DNA of 26,017 nucleotides from JAYXXU01 sp049301135 (GCA_049301135.1 JBAQKP010000162.1:1-26017); one strand, 5' to 3'. Shown: positions 6,851-15,619, numbered from the stretch's first letter. Made by a program: numbers and translations. The notes: generated from the sequence alone by a model not told the origin.

Positions 6851-6946
6851 AATCCTCCCCTTGCGCCGTATACGGCTCATCCTTTGAAAAGGAGGGAACT
6901 CCCCCTTTCTTAAACGGGTGAGCGGCATTGCAGCGCAAGGGGGATT
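6851..6946. repeat. Nested palindromic intergenic repeat (REP/MITE-like)
   Basis: The outer arms (6851-6866 and 6933-6946) are near-perfect inverted repeats of an AATCC...CCCTTGCGC sequence with a two-base bulge. Inside them is a second palindrome built on AAAGGAGGGA and ACTCCCCCTTT. The whole 96-bp unit lies 33 bases beyond the parE stop and can fold into a large cruciform or RNA hairpin. Similar C-run/G-run nested palindromes are common multi-copy elements in Moraxellaceae; copy number in this genome cannot be seen here. Confidence 0.55.
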
Positions 6947-6978
6947 TGGATAGATCTGCTGATTTCGGTGCAATAAGC

Positions 6979-8856
6979 TTACACCACGATTTCGGCCAAA
7001 TTGCCTTTTTGCTCCAGCCATTGCTTACGATCCGCTGAGCGTTTTTTGGCCAGCAATTTGTCCAGTAGCGCGTTGGTATGCTGCAAATCATCCATGTCCA
7101 ATTGCACCAGACGACGCGTATCTGGATCCATGGTGGTTTCGCGCAGTTGCAGCGCGTTCATTTCACCCAAGCCTTTAAAGCGGGTGATCTGCGGATTTTT
7201 ACCTTTGATTTTTTTTAGCACGGTCGCCAGTTCATCATCGTCAAGCGCGTAATACACCTCTTTACCGGCGTCGATGCGATACAGTGGTGGCATCGCCACA
7301 AACAAATGCCCCTGCTCGATCAGACTGGGAAAATGCTTCACAAACAACGCACACAGCAAGGTCGCAATATGCAGCCCATCTGAGTCGGCATCGGCGAGAA
7401 TACAGACTTTGCCATAACGCAACTCGGACAGGTCGTCACTACCAGGGTCAACACCGATGGCGATCGCGATGTCATGCACCTCTTGCGAGGCCAGTACTTC
7501 GTCAGCCGACACTTCCCACGTGTTCAGGATCTTACCGCGTAACGGCATGATCGCCTGAAAATTACGGTTACGCGCTTGCTTGGCACTGCCGCCCGCCGAA
7601 TCGCCTTCGACCAAAAACAGTTCGGTTTCTTCACGGGTATTGCCAGCGCAATCGGCCAACTTACCCGGTAAGGCAGGGCCTGAAACAACCTTTTTGCGTT
7701 CGACTTTTTTGGCGGCCTTTAAGCGGCGACCAGCGCGGGCAATCGCCATTTCGGCCAGTTGCGTGCCGATGTCGGCGTGTTGATTCAGCCATAGGCTAAA
7801 CGCATCTTTAGCCATGCTTTGCACCAACGGCGCGGCTTCACGGCTGGACAGACGCTCTTTGGTTTGGCCGGAAAACTGCGGCTCTTGAAACTTCAGCGAC
7901 AGGATAAAATTTACCCCGTCCCATACATCGTCGGCGGACAGTTTCAGATTACGCGGCAACAGATTGCGCAATTCACAAAACTCGCGCAGCGCCTCCGTCG
8001 TGCCAGTGCGTAGGCCATTCACATGCGTGCCGCCTTGCGCGGTCGGGATCAGATTGACATAGCTTTCTTGCACGCTATCGCCGGACTCAACTGACCAACA
8101 CAAAGCAAACTCGACTGCTGCCCGCTCTAGCTTGGCGGTGGCGGTAAACGGTTGTAGCGGCAAGGTGTCGCGGCCTTGTAGCTCATCGCTGAGATAATCG
8201 ACCAGACCATTTTCAAATTGCCAAACGATTTTTTCGCCGCTTTCTTCATCGGTAAAGCTGACCTTTAAACCGGCGGCCAGTACTGCTTTGGCTTTCAGAT
8301 TGTGCTTGAGCGCTTTGGTAGCAAATTTGGCACTGTCAAAATACTTGGCATCTGGCCAAAAGCGCACCACTGTGCCGCTTTGACGTTTGGGGAAGCCTTC
8401 TTTGACCTCCAGTTCGGTCGCCCGTTCACCGTTGGCAAAGCCCATCTGGTACTGACTGCCGCCACGCAACACGGTCACATCAACCTTGTGTGATAGTGCA
8501 TTGACCACCGAAATCCCCACCCCGTGCAGACCACCGGAAAACTGATAGTTATCCGTGGAAAATTTGCCGCCTGCATGTAGCTTGGTCAGGATAATTTCAA
8601 TGCCGCTTTGACCGTATTCAGGGTGAATATCCACTGGCATACCGCGTCCATTGTCTTGCACCGACAGCGAACCATCACGGTACAAGATCACATCGACCTG
8701 ATCGGCATGACCAGCCAGCGCTTCATCGACCGCGTTGTCGATCACCTCTTGCGCCAAGTGATTCGGCCGAGTGGTATCGGTATACATGCCCGGCCGTCGG
8801 CGTACCGGATCAAGGCCGGACAAGACTTCAAGAGACTGGGCGGTATACTGGGTCAC
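6979..8856 (-). CDS. parE: DNA topoisomerase IV subunit B
   Basis: ParE is the ATPase subunit that with ParC separates linked daughter chromosomes. From the start chosen here it has 625 residues, the normal length. The GHKL ATPase part shows EVIDNAVDEALAGH, QDNGRGMPVDIHPE and GGLHGVGISVVNALS. The Toprim part shows the acidic EGDSAGG at about 417 and the DADSDG at about 489, followed by PPLYRI. The start is GTG at 8856, preceded by AGGA with eight bases between, giving MTQYTAQSLEVLSGLDPVRR as in relatives. The frame extends eight codons further to a TTG but without support. It lies 65 bases after yqiA on the same strand, the order also found in E. coli, so the two probably share a promoter. 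Confidence 0.97.
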   Translation of the reverse strand: MTQYTAQSLEVLSGLDPVRRRPGMYTDTTRPNHLAQEVIDNAVDEALAGHADQVDVILYRDGSLSVQDNGRGMPVDIHPEYGQSGIEIILTKLHAGGKFSTDNYQFSGGLHGVGISVVNALSHKVDVTVLRGGSQYQMGFANGERATELEVKEGFPKRQSGTVVRFWPDAKYFDSAKFATKALKHNLKAKAVLAAGLKVSFTDEESGEKIVWQFENGLVDYLSDELQGRDTLPLQPFTATAKLERAAVEFALCWSVESGDSVQESYVNLIPTAQGGTHVNGLRTGTTEALREFCELRNLLPRNLKLSADDVWDGVNFILSLKFQEPQFSGQTKERLSSREAAPLVQSMAKDAFSLWLNQHADIGTQLAEMAIARAGRRLKAAKKVERKKVVSGPALPGKLADCAGNTREETELFLVEGDSAGGSAKQARNRNFQAIMPLRGKILNTWEVSADEVLASQEVHDIAIAIGVDPGSDDLSELRYGKVCILADADSDGLHIATLLCALFVKHFPSLIEQGHLFVAMPPLYRIDAGKEVYYALDDDELATVLKKIKGKNPQITRFKGLGEMNALQLRETTMDPDTRRLVQLDMDDLQHTNALLDKLLAKKRSADRKQWLEQKGNLAEIVV

Positions 8857-8921
8857 AATATTTTTCCTTTTAGCAATCAATCAACAAGCAAGTAATCCGT
8901 CGTTAGACAGCCGTTCGGCCA

Positions 8922-9518
8922 TCAACACGCAGGAAATAAAAAGTCCAACATCAGCGGAATTTTGTCCGCCATATCATGCATAAAATGATCACCGTTGGGC
9001 TCAATGATCATCGGGCATTGTGCGCCATCTTGCGCGTAGTACGCGGCCGCAACTCGATGATCCAGCACCTCATCGCCTTCTTTGAGCAACACCAAAATAT
9101 TGGCCGGATGTTGCGGCACAAGCTCAAACAGGCCACGCAACTGCTCTAAATGCTCACGCTGTACCGCCCAACCGCCTTCAGTGACATGCCCAACCAGATC
9201 CATCGGATCAAACGGCTGAAAGTAGCGCATAAAGCTCTCAAAGGGTCGCACAGATGGATTGACCAGCACAGCCCTCACGCCATGTTGTGCGACACACGCC
9301 GTCGCAAAAAACCCACCCAGCGAACTGCCAACCACCGCCGTCTGTGGGTCTTGCGCAATCAAATCCGCCAACAGTGCCATCACTTTCTCAGGCGGTTGAT
9401 TTAAATCGGGACGTTGTACCAGAATCTCAGGCCGATGCGCCGCGCACCAGTCTTGCAGCATACGACCTTTGACGGATTGTGCATCGCTGTTAAAGCCGTG
9501 AATATAAATCAACTGCAT
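8922..9518 (-). CDS. yqiA: YqiA/YcfP-family alpha/beta-hydrolase esterase
   Basis: A cytosolic esterase of the alpha/beta-hydrolase fold, 198 residues, close to E. coli YqiA. IYIHGFNSD at the N terminus forms the oxyanion region. The nucleophile elbow GSSLGG puts the catalytic Ser at about 66, and an acidic EGDEVLDH and a His in NGDHFMHD near the end complete the triad. The start is ATG at 9518 (MQLIYIHGF), with only a weak purine tract before it; a GTG five codons upstream is possible. The yqiA-parE order is conserved across gammaproteobacteria. The natural substrate of YqiA is not well defined; short acyl esters are hydrolysed in vitro by the E. coli relative. Confidence 0.92.
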   Translation of the reverse strand: MQLIYIHGFNSDAQSVKGRMLQDWCAAHRPEILVQRPDLNQPPEKVMALLADLIAQDPQTAVVGSSLGGFFATACVAQHGVRAVLVNPSVRPFESFMRYFQPFDPMDLVGHVTEGGWAVQREHLEQLRGLFELVPQHPANILVLLKEGDEVLDHRVAAAYYAQDGAQCPMIIEPNGDHFMHDMADKIPLMLDFLFPAC

Positions 9519-9559
9519 GACATGGACTCTCACTGATCAGGCTGGTGCGGATGCCGTCG

Positions 9560-9565
9560 ATTATA
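9560..9565 (-). promoter_or_regulatory. Candidate -10 box of the yqiA-parE transcript
   Basis: A perfect TATAAT on the minus strand lies 41 bases before the yqiA ATG. The -35 about 17 bases upstream matches TTGACA at only three positions, so the call rests on the -10 and its placement. Confidence 0.4.
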
Positions 9566-9860
9566 CGGCAAGCACCGCGCACGACTAGCCCATACCGTGT
9601 GAATCGATCAGATCCGTTCATTTGATCAGTCGCGCACCATCTCAGTGCATTGCAGTCAAAAAACCGCACAATCTGGCGCATGATGCGATTTTGTCAGACA
9701 GATTTGCCTGTTATCTGAGCAGGTTTGCTTTATACCTTGCTCAAGGATTAATCGTATCTATAGGGAACTGAACAGTGCAACTGAGCATTTTTGCTATTAC
9801 GCTCTGTGAAGTATTCTGTTACATGTACAGTTGATTAGGGTTGTTACCAAGGATTTGATT
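9566..9860. other. Divergent intergenic region between yqiA and the lipase-like gene
   Basis: About 300 bases without a gene. It must contain the start signals of two divergent transcripts. A TTGTCA at 9691 and several AT-rich hexamers are present, but none makes a well-spaced plus-strand promoter. A short inverted repeat CCTTG/CAAGG (9735-9746) was noted. Nothing else is supported. Confidence 0.4.
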
Positions 9861-11162
9861 ATGCCAAGTCTGACACCGTTGCACGAGCCATATTGCACCA
9901 TTCAACAAGCACCACCGACACAAGGTGACTTGTTGGAGGGTTTTGCACAGCTTGCGACCAGTAGCATCTATGGCGTCACCGAGATTGTGCAAGCGATTCA
10001 TCGCGAGATTGTGTTGCGCCCGCTGGGTCTGCACACCGCAAAACATCAAGCGCTGTGGAACAAAGGCATCACGGGTCATCTGTATGGGCTGATCAAAAAA
10101 GTCATGTTGCGCTCAGGTCGTGGCGTGGCCTTAAGCCTGCGTACCGTGAATAAAATGACCCCTGAAAGCAAACGCCGTCCGCTCACGCCGATGCTGCATT
10201 GGCTGGTCGGTGCATTGAATGGTGTGGCCGGTGATCACTTGATCCGTATGCGCAATCCGATGGCGCTGCCGATGATGTTGTATGACCGTTATGGTCAGCC
10301 GCAGCGTGGCGAGTTGCGTGGTCGGGTGGTGATTTTGGTGCATGGCTTGTGCATGAATCACTTGAGCTGGGATCCGGGTCAGAGCGTCGGTTTGGGCGAA
10401 CAAATCCTGTATCGCCAACCGTTTAGCAATGTTTTGTATCTCAACTACAACACCGGTCGCCGTATTTCTCAAAATGGCCGTAGTCTGTCACGACTGCTCG
10501 AACAACTGATTCAGCGTAACCCACAGATCACCGAAATCGATCTGATCGGGCATAGCATGGGCGGTTTGGTGTCGCGCAGCGCATTGTTTTATGGCAAGCA
10601 AAGCGGCAGCGAATGGCCGTTTTTGATTGATCACTTGGTCTGTATTGGTTCGCCGCATCATGGCGCGGTGCTGGAGCGGCTCGGTTTTATGCTGCAAGAG
10701 CGCTTGGGTCGCTTGCCATTTACTGCTGGTGCGTTGGCTCGGCTGCTGGATATTCGCAGTGCTGGGGTAATCGATTTGCGGCATGGTAGCGTGCGCGATG
10801 ATGATTGGGAGCATTTGGATGGTCGGCGCGGTCAGGCTGATGATATTCGCAAGCCTGCCCCACTGCCCGCCCGTGTTAAGGCGTATTTGGTTGCGGGGAC
10901 GTTGGAGCGTGCGCCGAATAGTTCGAAGACGATGGAAGTGGTCGGCGATTATTTGGTCAGCGTGAAGAGCGCTTTGGGCGAACACGAAAACGCGCTGTAT
11001 CGGTTGAATGTGCCGGAGCATCGTAAAGCGGTGTTTTATGGGGTGAATCACTTTCAGCTTCAGTATCATGCGGCGGTGCGTGATCAGGTGATTGCGTGGC
11101 TGATTCCGAATGCGTATTTGCCACACAGTACCAATAAGCGGGTCGAGTACGTCGAGAGCTAA
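9861..11162 (+). CDS. Lipase/esterase-like alpha/beta hydrolase
   Basis: A 433-residue protein with a lipase-type alpha/beta-hydrolase core after a long N-terminal extension (about 150 residues, helical, no signal peptide). VVILVHGLCMNHLSW gives the oxyanion region (HG at about 161). DLIGHSMGGLVSR is the nucleophile elbow with Ser at about 232, followed by CIGSPHHGA, a signature of PGAP1- and triacylglycerol-lipase-like enzymes. A C-terminal GVNHFQLQYH can supply the His. The ATG at 9861 has AAGGA eight bases upstream; an earlier TTG in frame lacks this. The gene is single, ends in a strong terminator, and its substrate cannot be inferred. The N-terminal extension is what separates it from ordinary secreted lipases. 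Confidence 0.85.
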   Translation: MPSLTPLHEPYCTIQQAPPTQGDLLEGFAQLATSSIYGVTEIVQAIHREIVLRPLGLHTAKHQALWNKGITGHLYGLIKKVMLRSGRGVALSLRTVNKMTPESKRRPLTPMLHWLVGALNGVAGDHLIRMRNPMALPMMLYDRYGQPQRGELRGRVVILVHGLCMNHLSWDPGQSVGLGEQILYRQPFSNVLYLNYNTGRRISQNGRSLSRLLEQLIQRNPQITEIDLIGHSMGGLVSRSALFYGKQSGSEWPFLIDHLVCIGSPHHGAVLERLGFMLQERLGRLPFTAGALARLLDIRSAGVIDLRHGSVRDDDWEHLDGRRGQADDIRKPAPLPARVKAYLVAGTLERAPNSSKTMEVVGDYLVSVKSALGEHENALYRLNVPEHRKAVFYGVNHFQLQYHAAVRDQVIAWLIPNAYLPHSTNKRVEYVES

Positions 11163-11196
11163 CCGACTCTATGCGCTGGCTAATGCTACATCTGTG

Positions 11197-11233
11197 ATCC
11201 GATTGCTTCCAATATGACGCAGTCGGATTTTTT
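11197..11233 (+). terminator. Intrinsic terminator of the lipase-like gene
   Basis: A ten-base stem with one G-T pair (ATCCGATTGC at 11197-11206, GCAGTCGGAT at 11219-11228) is followed by six T. It lies 35 bases after the stop codon. Confidence 0.88.
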
Positions 11234-11251
11234 ATGGGTCGGTGAAATTTT

Positions 11252-11288
11252 GGGGGTGTGGGGGCTTGTTGGTGGTGGGGTTTTGGGG
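11252..11288 (+). other. G-rich tract able to form a G-quadruplex
   Basis: Four runs of four or five G (11252-11256, 11260-11264, 11277-11280, 11285-11288) are separated by loops of 3, 12 and 4 bases. It lies between the lipase terminator and the DUF4062 gene, at the change to AT-rich DNA. Such tracts can form quadruplexes; whether this one does is not known. Confidence 0.5.
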
Positions 11289-11328
11289 TTTACTGTACAT
11301 AGTTGCATAAGATCGCTGTGAATTAGCT

Positions 11329-11353
11329 AAGGCATTGCTAGCAATGGCTTTTT
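11329..11353. other. Palindrome with trailing T run upstream of the DUF4062 gene
   Basis: CATTGCTAGCAATG (11333-11346) is a perfect 14-bp palindrome, with AAG/CTT extending it across one mismatch and TTT following. It could be an operator or a leftover terminator. It lies 91 bases before the DUF4062 start. Confidence 0.4.
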
Positions 11354-11443
11354 CAATGTTTGGCTGTGGGCTTATGTGTCATGGCTCTTGGGGCTTATTT
11401 GTCAAGGTGACATATAAGAGTAGTTAGAATTTAGAGAGTTATT

Positions 11444-12412
11444 ATGAATAAGCGATTACAAGTTTTCGTTTCCTCGACATTTACTGACCTTATTGAAGAA
11501 AGACAATCTGCTGTTAGTGCAATCTTAAAATCAGGCCACATCCCTGCTGGCATGGAGTTATTTAAAGCAGGAGATAAAAGCCAACTAGATATAATTAAAC
11601 GCTGGATAGATGAATCTGATGTTTATATGTTGATCTTAGGTGGACGATATGGCTCTATCGAGCCTGAGTCAGCATTAAGCTATACAGAATTAGAATATAA
11701 TTATGCTTTAGCAATTGGAAAACCATTATTTGCATGTGTTATCAATAAAACTGCGCTTGAGGGAAAAGTTAAAAGCAAAGGAACTTCTATTTTAGAAATG
11801 GAAAACCCTCAACTACTTAGCCAATTTAGAGAAAAAGTTTTAAGCAACATGTCTGCTTTTTTTGATGATTGCAAAGATATACGGTTATGTGTTCTAGAAA
11901 GCCTGCCAGAAATATCAGCTACTAGAGATTTATCAGGATGGGTTTCTGGTAAGGAAATTCCCGACACAAAAGGCTTGGTGGATGAAATAACCAAACTGAA
12001 CAAAGAGAATGCAGAGCTTAAAAAAGAGAACTCTATTCTCAATAAAAAAATAGAAACATTTAAAGCAAAAGATATAACAGACGATTTTAAAGACTTATCA
12101 AAAATATGTGCTGCTATTGAGATAACTGTTCCTGCTGCTTTTTTAGAAATCGATACCGACCATAATACAAATCTGCTTGATTTATTCTACGCATCAAAAG
12201 AAAGCTTTATCAAAGGGATAACAAATCGCCTAAATCAGCATGAGAGCACTTATTTTCTCTATAACAACATATGTCCAAAGTTACAAATCCATGGCCTTAT
12301 GCAGAATGAAAAAGTTTCTGGCGCTCAATATCGTAGATTTGCAATCACCAAAAAGGGTGAAGAATATTTAGCTTATATTGAAAGAGCACATATTCTAAGC
12401 AAGAAAAAATAG
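11444..12412 (+). CDS. DUF4062 protein with coiled coil and possible winged-helix tail; candidate defence gene
   Basis: A 322-residue protein. Residues about 4-105 are a DUF4062 domain: LQVFVSSTFTDLIEERQSA, then PAGMELFKAG, then ESDVYMLILGGRYGSI, SYTELEYNYAL and KPLFACVI. This is a Rossmann-like fold thought to act like TIR or SLOG modules. A coiled coil follows at about 178-210, and a C-terminal part (about 215-316, ending in ITKKGEEYLAYIERA) resembles a winged helix. There is no signal peptide, membrane segment or NTPase. DUF4062 is often found at the front of STAND NTPases and in anti-phage contexts, so a sensing role is plausible but not shown. Its codon use is much more AT-rich than that of the neighbours, which points to horizontal acquisition. 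A purine-rich TTAGAGAG precedes the ATG. Confidence 0.85.
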   Translation: MNKRLQVFVSSTFTDLIEERQSAVSAILKSGHIPAGMELFKAGDKSQLDIIKRWIDESDVYMLILGGRYGSIEPESALSYTELEYNYALAIGKPLFACVINKTALEGKVKSKGTSILEMENPQLLSQFREKVLSNMSAFFDDCKDIRLCVLESLPEISATRDLSGWVSGKEIPDTKGLVDEITKLNKENAELKKENSILNKKIETFKAKDITDDFKDLSKICAAIEITVPAAFLEIDTDHNTNLLDLFYASKESFIKGITNRLNQHESTYFLYNNICPKLQIHGLMQNEKVSGAQYRRFAITKKGEEYLAYIERAHILSKKK

Positions 12413-12433
12413 TCTAACCTGCGTGTGTGGTTA

Positions 12434-12459
12434 AGCGGCTAAGTCTACACTCAGCCGCT
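12434..12459. terminator. Hairpin between convergent DUF4062 and dsbB genes
   Basis: A 7-bp perfect stem (AGCGGCT at 12434-12440, AGCCGCT at 12453-12459) with a 12-base loop. It lacks a clear T run on either strand, so it is only a candidate shared terminator. Confidence 0.4.
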
Positions 12460-12486
12460 ACTTAATATAATCAACCCTCAGGCCAC

Positions 12487-12990
12487 TCAGCGGCGTACCA
12501 CCTGCCACACACAACCAACCAGCAGCACACTAAAAAACGCCGCAGACAACGTCGGCAACGACAACCCCAAAAACGTCCAATCAATCACCGCACACTCACC
12601 CGAGCCATGCAGCACCTTTTGGATCACCTCCTTCATCGGGAACACATCCAACCAGTAATCCAAACCAGGGCCACAGGCAGGCACATCTTCCGGCGGTAAA
12701 TGCTGCAACCACACATGCCGCGCCGCTACACCCGTTGACCACAAGATACTTAAGCCCGCCAAACCCGCATATACACGGCGCAACCATAACGCTTGTGGGT
12801 TATGAATCGCCGCAATCAGCGCAAACAACCCCACTCCCATCAGACCAACGCGCTGGAACACACACAGCGGACACGGCTCAAGCCCCACCCCATGCTGTAA
12901 GTACAGCGCAAACGCCATGCCTGCCACAGACGCCAAAAACAAGCCAAAACTGACCTGCCGATAACTGAGTTGACTCAAGTTCACGCGCAT
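12487..12990 (-). CDS. dsbB: Disulfide bond formation protein B
   Basis: DsbB is the inner-membrane oxidase that passes electrons from DsbA to ubiquinone. It has 167 residues and four hydrophobic segments. The first redox pair is CPLC (Cys40 and Cys43), followed by FQR with the conserved Arg. The second pair is Cys106 (VPACGPG) and Cys133 (GSGECA) in the second periplasmic loop. The ATG at 12990 shares its A with the TGA stop of gshA (TGATG), so the pair is translationally coupled. A GTG one codon earlier is less likely. The pairing with glutathione synthesis makes sense as thiol-redox functions expressed together. Confidence 0.95.
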   Translation of the reverse strand: MRVNLSQLSYRQVSFGLFLASVAGMAFALYLQHGVGLEPCPLCVFQRVGLMGVGLFALIAAIHNPQALWLRRVYAGLAGLSILWSTGVAARHVWLQHLPPEDVPACGPGLDYWLDVFPMKEVIQKVLHGSGECAVIDWTFLGLSLPTLSAAFFSVLLVGCVWQVVRR

Positions 12991-14645
12991 CACGACACAC
13001 TCTCTGTAGATTCAATCGGTTGACTGGTCGGCACGTCGCTGCGATGCTGACGATAACTGGCCAAAAATTCAGTAAAACCAAGCTGATCGGATTGCTCAAT
13101 CGCCTGCTGCTGGGCATGCGACTGCGCCGCCAACTGCTCAAACTGCTGGCTCATCTCCGCGCTCACTGGCGATTGTAACAAGGTCGCCGCATGCTCGACC
13201 GCCAAACCATAGCCAAAGCGCCAACTGCCACCCGCCGCCAAGGTATCCGCCAAAATCTGCGCGGATAGCGTCTGCTCTGACTGCATCACGCGCTGCTGCA
13301 TCACCTGCAATGCCTGCTGATACGCCTGCCCACCGTGTGCCTGATCGAGGATCACTGCCGCCGATTGCATGCTATCCAACTGCTGTTGCGCCCACCTGTG
13401 AAACGACATCTCGCCATCTGGTAACTCAAATGCCAACTCTGGCTGCCGTCCAGCATCGACCACACGCATTTGGTTGCGTGCGATACGCTCTTCTTCACCA
13501 AAGTACAAGCTCGGACTCGGTGACAACAGACAACTGAGCGCCAACACCTCCAGAAAACAGGCGGTTTCCAGTTCAATCCCAATCACACTGTACGGATCGA
13601 GATCGACTGCGCGTAACTCGACGTAGCCGATGCCGCGTTTTTCGAGCGCTTGCGCGGGCGTTTCACCAGCTTCGGCGACCTGCTTGGGGCGTACCATGCT
13701 GTAGTATTCGTTTTCGATCTGCAGCACATGATCGTTGACTTGGATCGGCTCGCCGTCCGCATCATCCAAGCCCAACGCGGCAAAATCTGCATACGGCGTG
13801 GCAATCGCTTGTCGCACACCGAAGATATAACCGGCCAGATCGTTGTAATGAATGCCGAGCTGACGTTGTGCGGTGTTTTGATAGCCGAGCTTGCCCATGC
13901 GTAGGCCGGTCGCATACGGCAGATGCAAAGTGCCTTTGACCAGTGGCTGCAAATGATGCTGCCGTCCAGTTAAAAAACACGCACACACCGCTGGACTTGC
14001 ACCGAGCAAATAAATTACCAACGGCGTGAGCCGGCTAAAATTACGAATCAAACCCAAATAACGCGCATCAATAAAGCTTTGCAGTGACTGTGAATGCGAC
14101 TGTGGCTGTGCAGACGTGGAAGACTGTTCCGAAGCATCCGCAGCTTGCCATGCGGCAAACAGTTCACGCGGAAACGACAAGTTATAGTGCAAACCGGCAA
14201 TGGTCTGCATCCGGCGACCATAACGCAAACCCAAACCATGCCGATATAAAGTCTTAAAGCGGCCAATATTCGACGAGCCATACTGCGCCAGCGGAATCTG
14301 TTCCTCTGCCGCATCCAGTAAACACGGCATCGACAGCGGCCATAAGGTTTCACCGACCGGCAGATGCTGCTGCACCACCGCATGCAACTCACGCAGAAAC
14401 CCCAGCGTGGCCTGCGGACTCTGCAACGGCGGCGTGATCAACTCCAGCAAGGCTTCGGAATAATCGGTGGTGATATGCGGGTGAGTCAACGCCGAGCCGA
14501 GTGCGGCAGGATGCGGGGTTTTGGCAATATAACCATCGGCTTGCATGCGCAGGGTCTCGCGCTCAATACCACGGCGCATGCCGATCAGTAGATCTGGCGT
14601 TAACCAAGCAGGCATAGACAGGGCCGCCGAGATTGGATTATTCAT
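12990..14645 (-). CDS. gshA: Glutamate-cysteine ligase, proteobacterial GshA type
   Basis: The first, ATP-dependent step of glutathione synthesis. It has 551 residues from the ATG at 14645, a little longer than the 518 of E. coli. Typical features are GMRRGIERETLRM near the N terminus, HPHITTDYSEALLELITPP, YGSSNIGRFKTLYRHGLGLRYG, IAGLHYNLSFP, the central IQVNDHVLQIENEYYSMVRPK, and GYVELRAVDLDP. A GAG about ten bases before the ATG could serve as a ribosome-binding site; a GTG three codons further up is possible. The gene overlaps dsbB by one base. No gshB is in the window. A Gln/Ser-rich insert of about 20 residues (SEQSSTSAQPQSHSQS) in the first half is unusual and probably a surface loop. 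Confidence 0.95.
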   Translation of the reverse strand: MNNPISAALSMPAWLTPDLLIGMRRGIERETLRMQADGYIAKTPHPAALGSALTHPHITTDYSEALLELITPPLQSPQATLGFLRELHAVVQQHLPVGETLWPLSMPCLLDAAEEQIPLAQYGSSNIGRFKTLYRHGLGLRYGRRMQTIAGLHYNLSFPRELFAAWQAADASEQSSTSAQPQSHSQSLQSFIDARYLGLIRNFSRLTPLVIYLLGASPAVCACFLTGRQHHLQPLVKGTLHLPYATGLRMGKLGYQNTAQRQLGIHYNDLAGYIFGVRQAIATPYADFAALGLDDADGEPIQVNDHVLQIENEYYSMVRPKQVAEAGETPAQALEKRGIGYVELRAVDLDPYSVIGIELETACFLEVLALSCLLSPSPSLYFGEEERIARNQMRVVDAGRQPELAFELPDGEMSFHRWAQQQLDSMQSAAVILDQAHGGQAYQQALQVMQQRVMQSEQTLSAQILADTLAAGGSWRFGYGLAVEHAATLLQSPVSAEMSQQFEQLAAQSHAQQQAIEQSDQLGFTEFLASYRQHRSDVPTSQPIESTESVS

Positions 14646-14687
14646 ACACGACACTCATTTACCGATGCTTGGATGATTGCTGAAAAA

Positions 14688-14885
14688 TCAGGGTTTGGCA
14701 AAAACTTGCTGCATCATCGACCGAATGCGAGCAAAAAACGATTCGATTTTGTAGCCGATCAGTCGCAGCACATGACCTGCTGCTGGTTTCATGTGGGCGC
14801 AAGCGCATGAATTCAAGCCAAAAGCCCACCCCAAGCGTACTACTAGGGTCTGTTTAAGCAGACGGGCGCTGGCCGACCAATCCAT
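14688..14885 (-). CDS. Doubtful 65-residue ORF upstream of gshA
   Basis: The frame runs from an ATG at 14885 to a stop 42 bases before gshA, on the same strand. The second half (GYKIESFFARIRSMMQQVFA) looks helical and codon use is not unreasonable. There is no Shine-Dalgarno before the ATG and no recognised family. It may simply be the gshA leader. The region also holds a small hairpin GTCTG/CAGAC near 14852. Treat as unproven. Confidence 0.2.
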   Translation of the reverse strand: MDWSASARLLKQTLVVRLGWAFGLNSCACAHMKPAAGHVLRLIGYKIESFFARIRSMMQQVFAKP

Positions 14886-14906
14886 GCATGTTCAGGAGTT
14901 TTTCAC

Positions 14907-15458
14907 ATGTCGATGACGATACAACCCCAGCAGGTACTGGATTTTTGGTTTGTAGATCACAGTGCTGCCGATTGGTTTAGCAAAAATCCTGCATTTGATC
15001 AGGCGATTTCTGAGCGTTTTTTGGATACCTATTGGCAAGCTGCCGCCGGTGAACTGTCGGCGTGGCGACAGACGGCTGAAGGTCGCTTGGCCGAGATTAT
15101 TGTGCTGGATCAATTTGCGCGCAATCTGTTTCGGGATCAGGCGCAGCAGTTTGCAGCTGATGCGATGGCGTTAATGCTGGCGCAAGAAGCGATTGCACAG
15201 GGCTTTGATCAGCAGCTTGCAGCGCAGCAGCGCTTGTTTATGTACATGCCGTATATGCACAGTGAATCCGTGCTGATCCATCAACAGGCGGTTGTGCTAT
15301 TTACCGCGTTGGGGCTGTCCGACAATCTGGATTTTGAATACAAACACCAAGCAATTATTGATCGGTTTGACCGCTATCCACACCGGAATGCGCTGTTGGG
15401 TCGAGCATCGACAGCGGAAGAATTGGCGTTTTTGCAGCAGCCGAGTAGCAGCTTTTAA
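14907..15458 (+). CDS. DUF924 family protein
   Basis: A 183-residue soluble, mostly helical protein. The family signature is clear: VLDFWFVDHSAADWFSKNP at the start, AEIIVLDQFARNLFR in the middle, then FMYMPYMHSES, and DRFDRYPHRNALLGR near the end. DUF924 proteins are widespread and have a TPR-like fold, but no defined function. AGGAG lies eight bases before the ATG. The gene is single, with its upstream side facing gshA. No catalytic residues can be named with confidence. Confidence 0.92.
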   Translation: MSMTIQPQQVLDFWFVDHSAADWFSKNPAFDQAISERFLDTYWQAAAGELSAWRQTAEGRLAEIIVLDQFARNLFRDQAQQFAADAMALMLAQEAIAQGFDQQLAAQQRLFMYMPYMHSESVLIHQQAVVLFTALGLSDNLDFEYKHQAIIDRFDRYPHRNALLGRASTAEELAFLQQPSSSF

Positions 15459-15619
15459 GCACATACCATCGGCGTGGCAGATGCGGCTGGATTGAGGCGT
15501 TGTTTGCTTTTGTCTAGCCCCGTTGTACATATTTGCGCCGTTGTGACAACGCGATAGATACACGTCGGCGGGCAGTTTTTTTTATACTGATGTAGTGTGC
15601 ATAGATGGCAGGAAAAACG

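Noticed and set aside
10488..11126. Minus-strand 212-residue frame opposite the lipase-like gene
   Set aside because: It is rich in Gln, His and Arg, as expected for the complement of a coding gene, and the plus frame holds clear lipase motifs.
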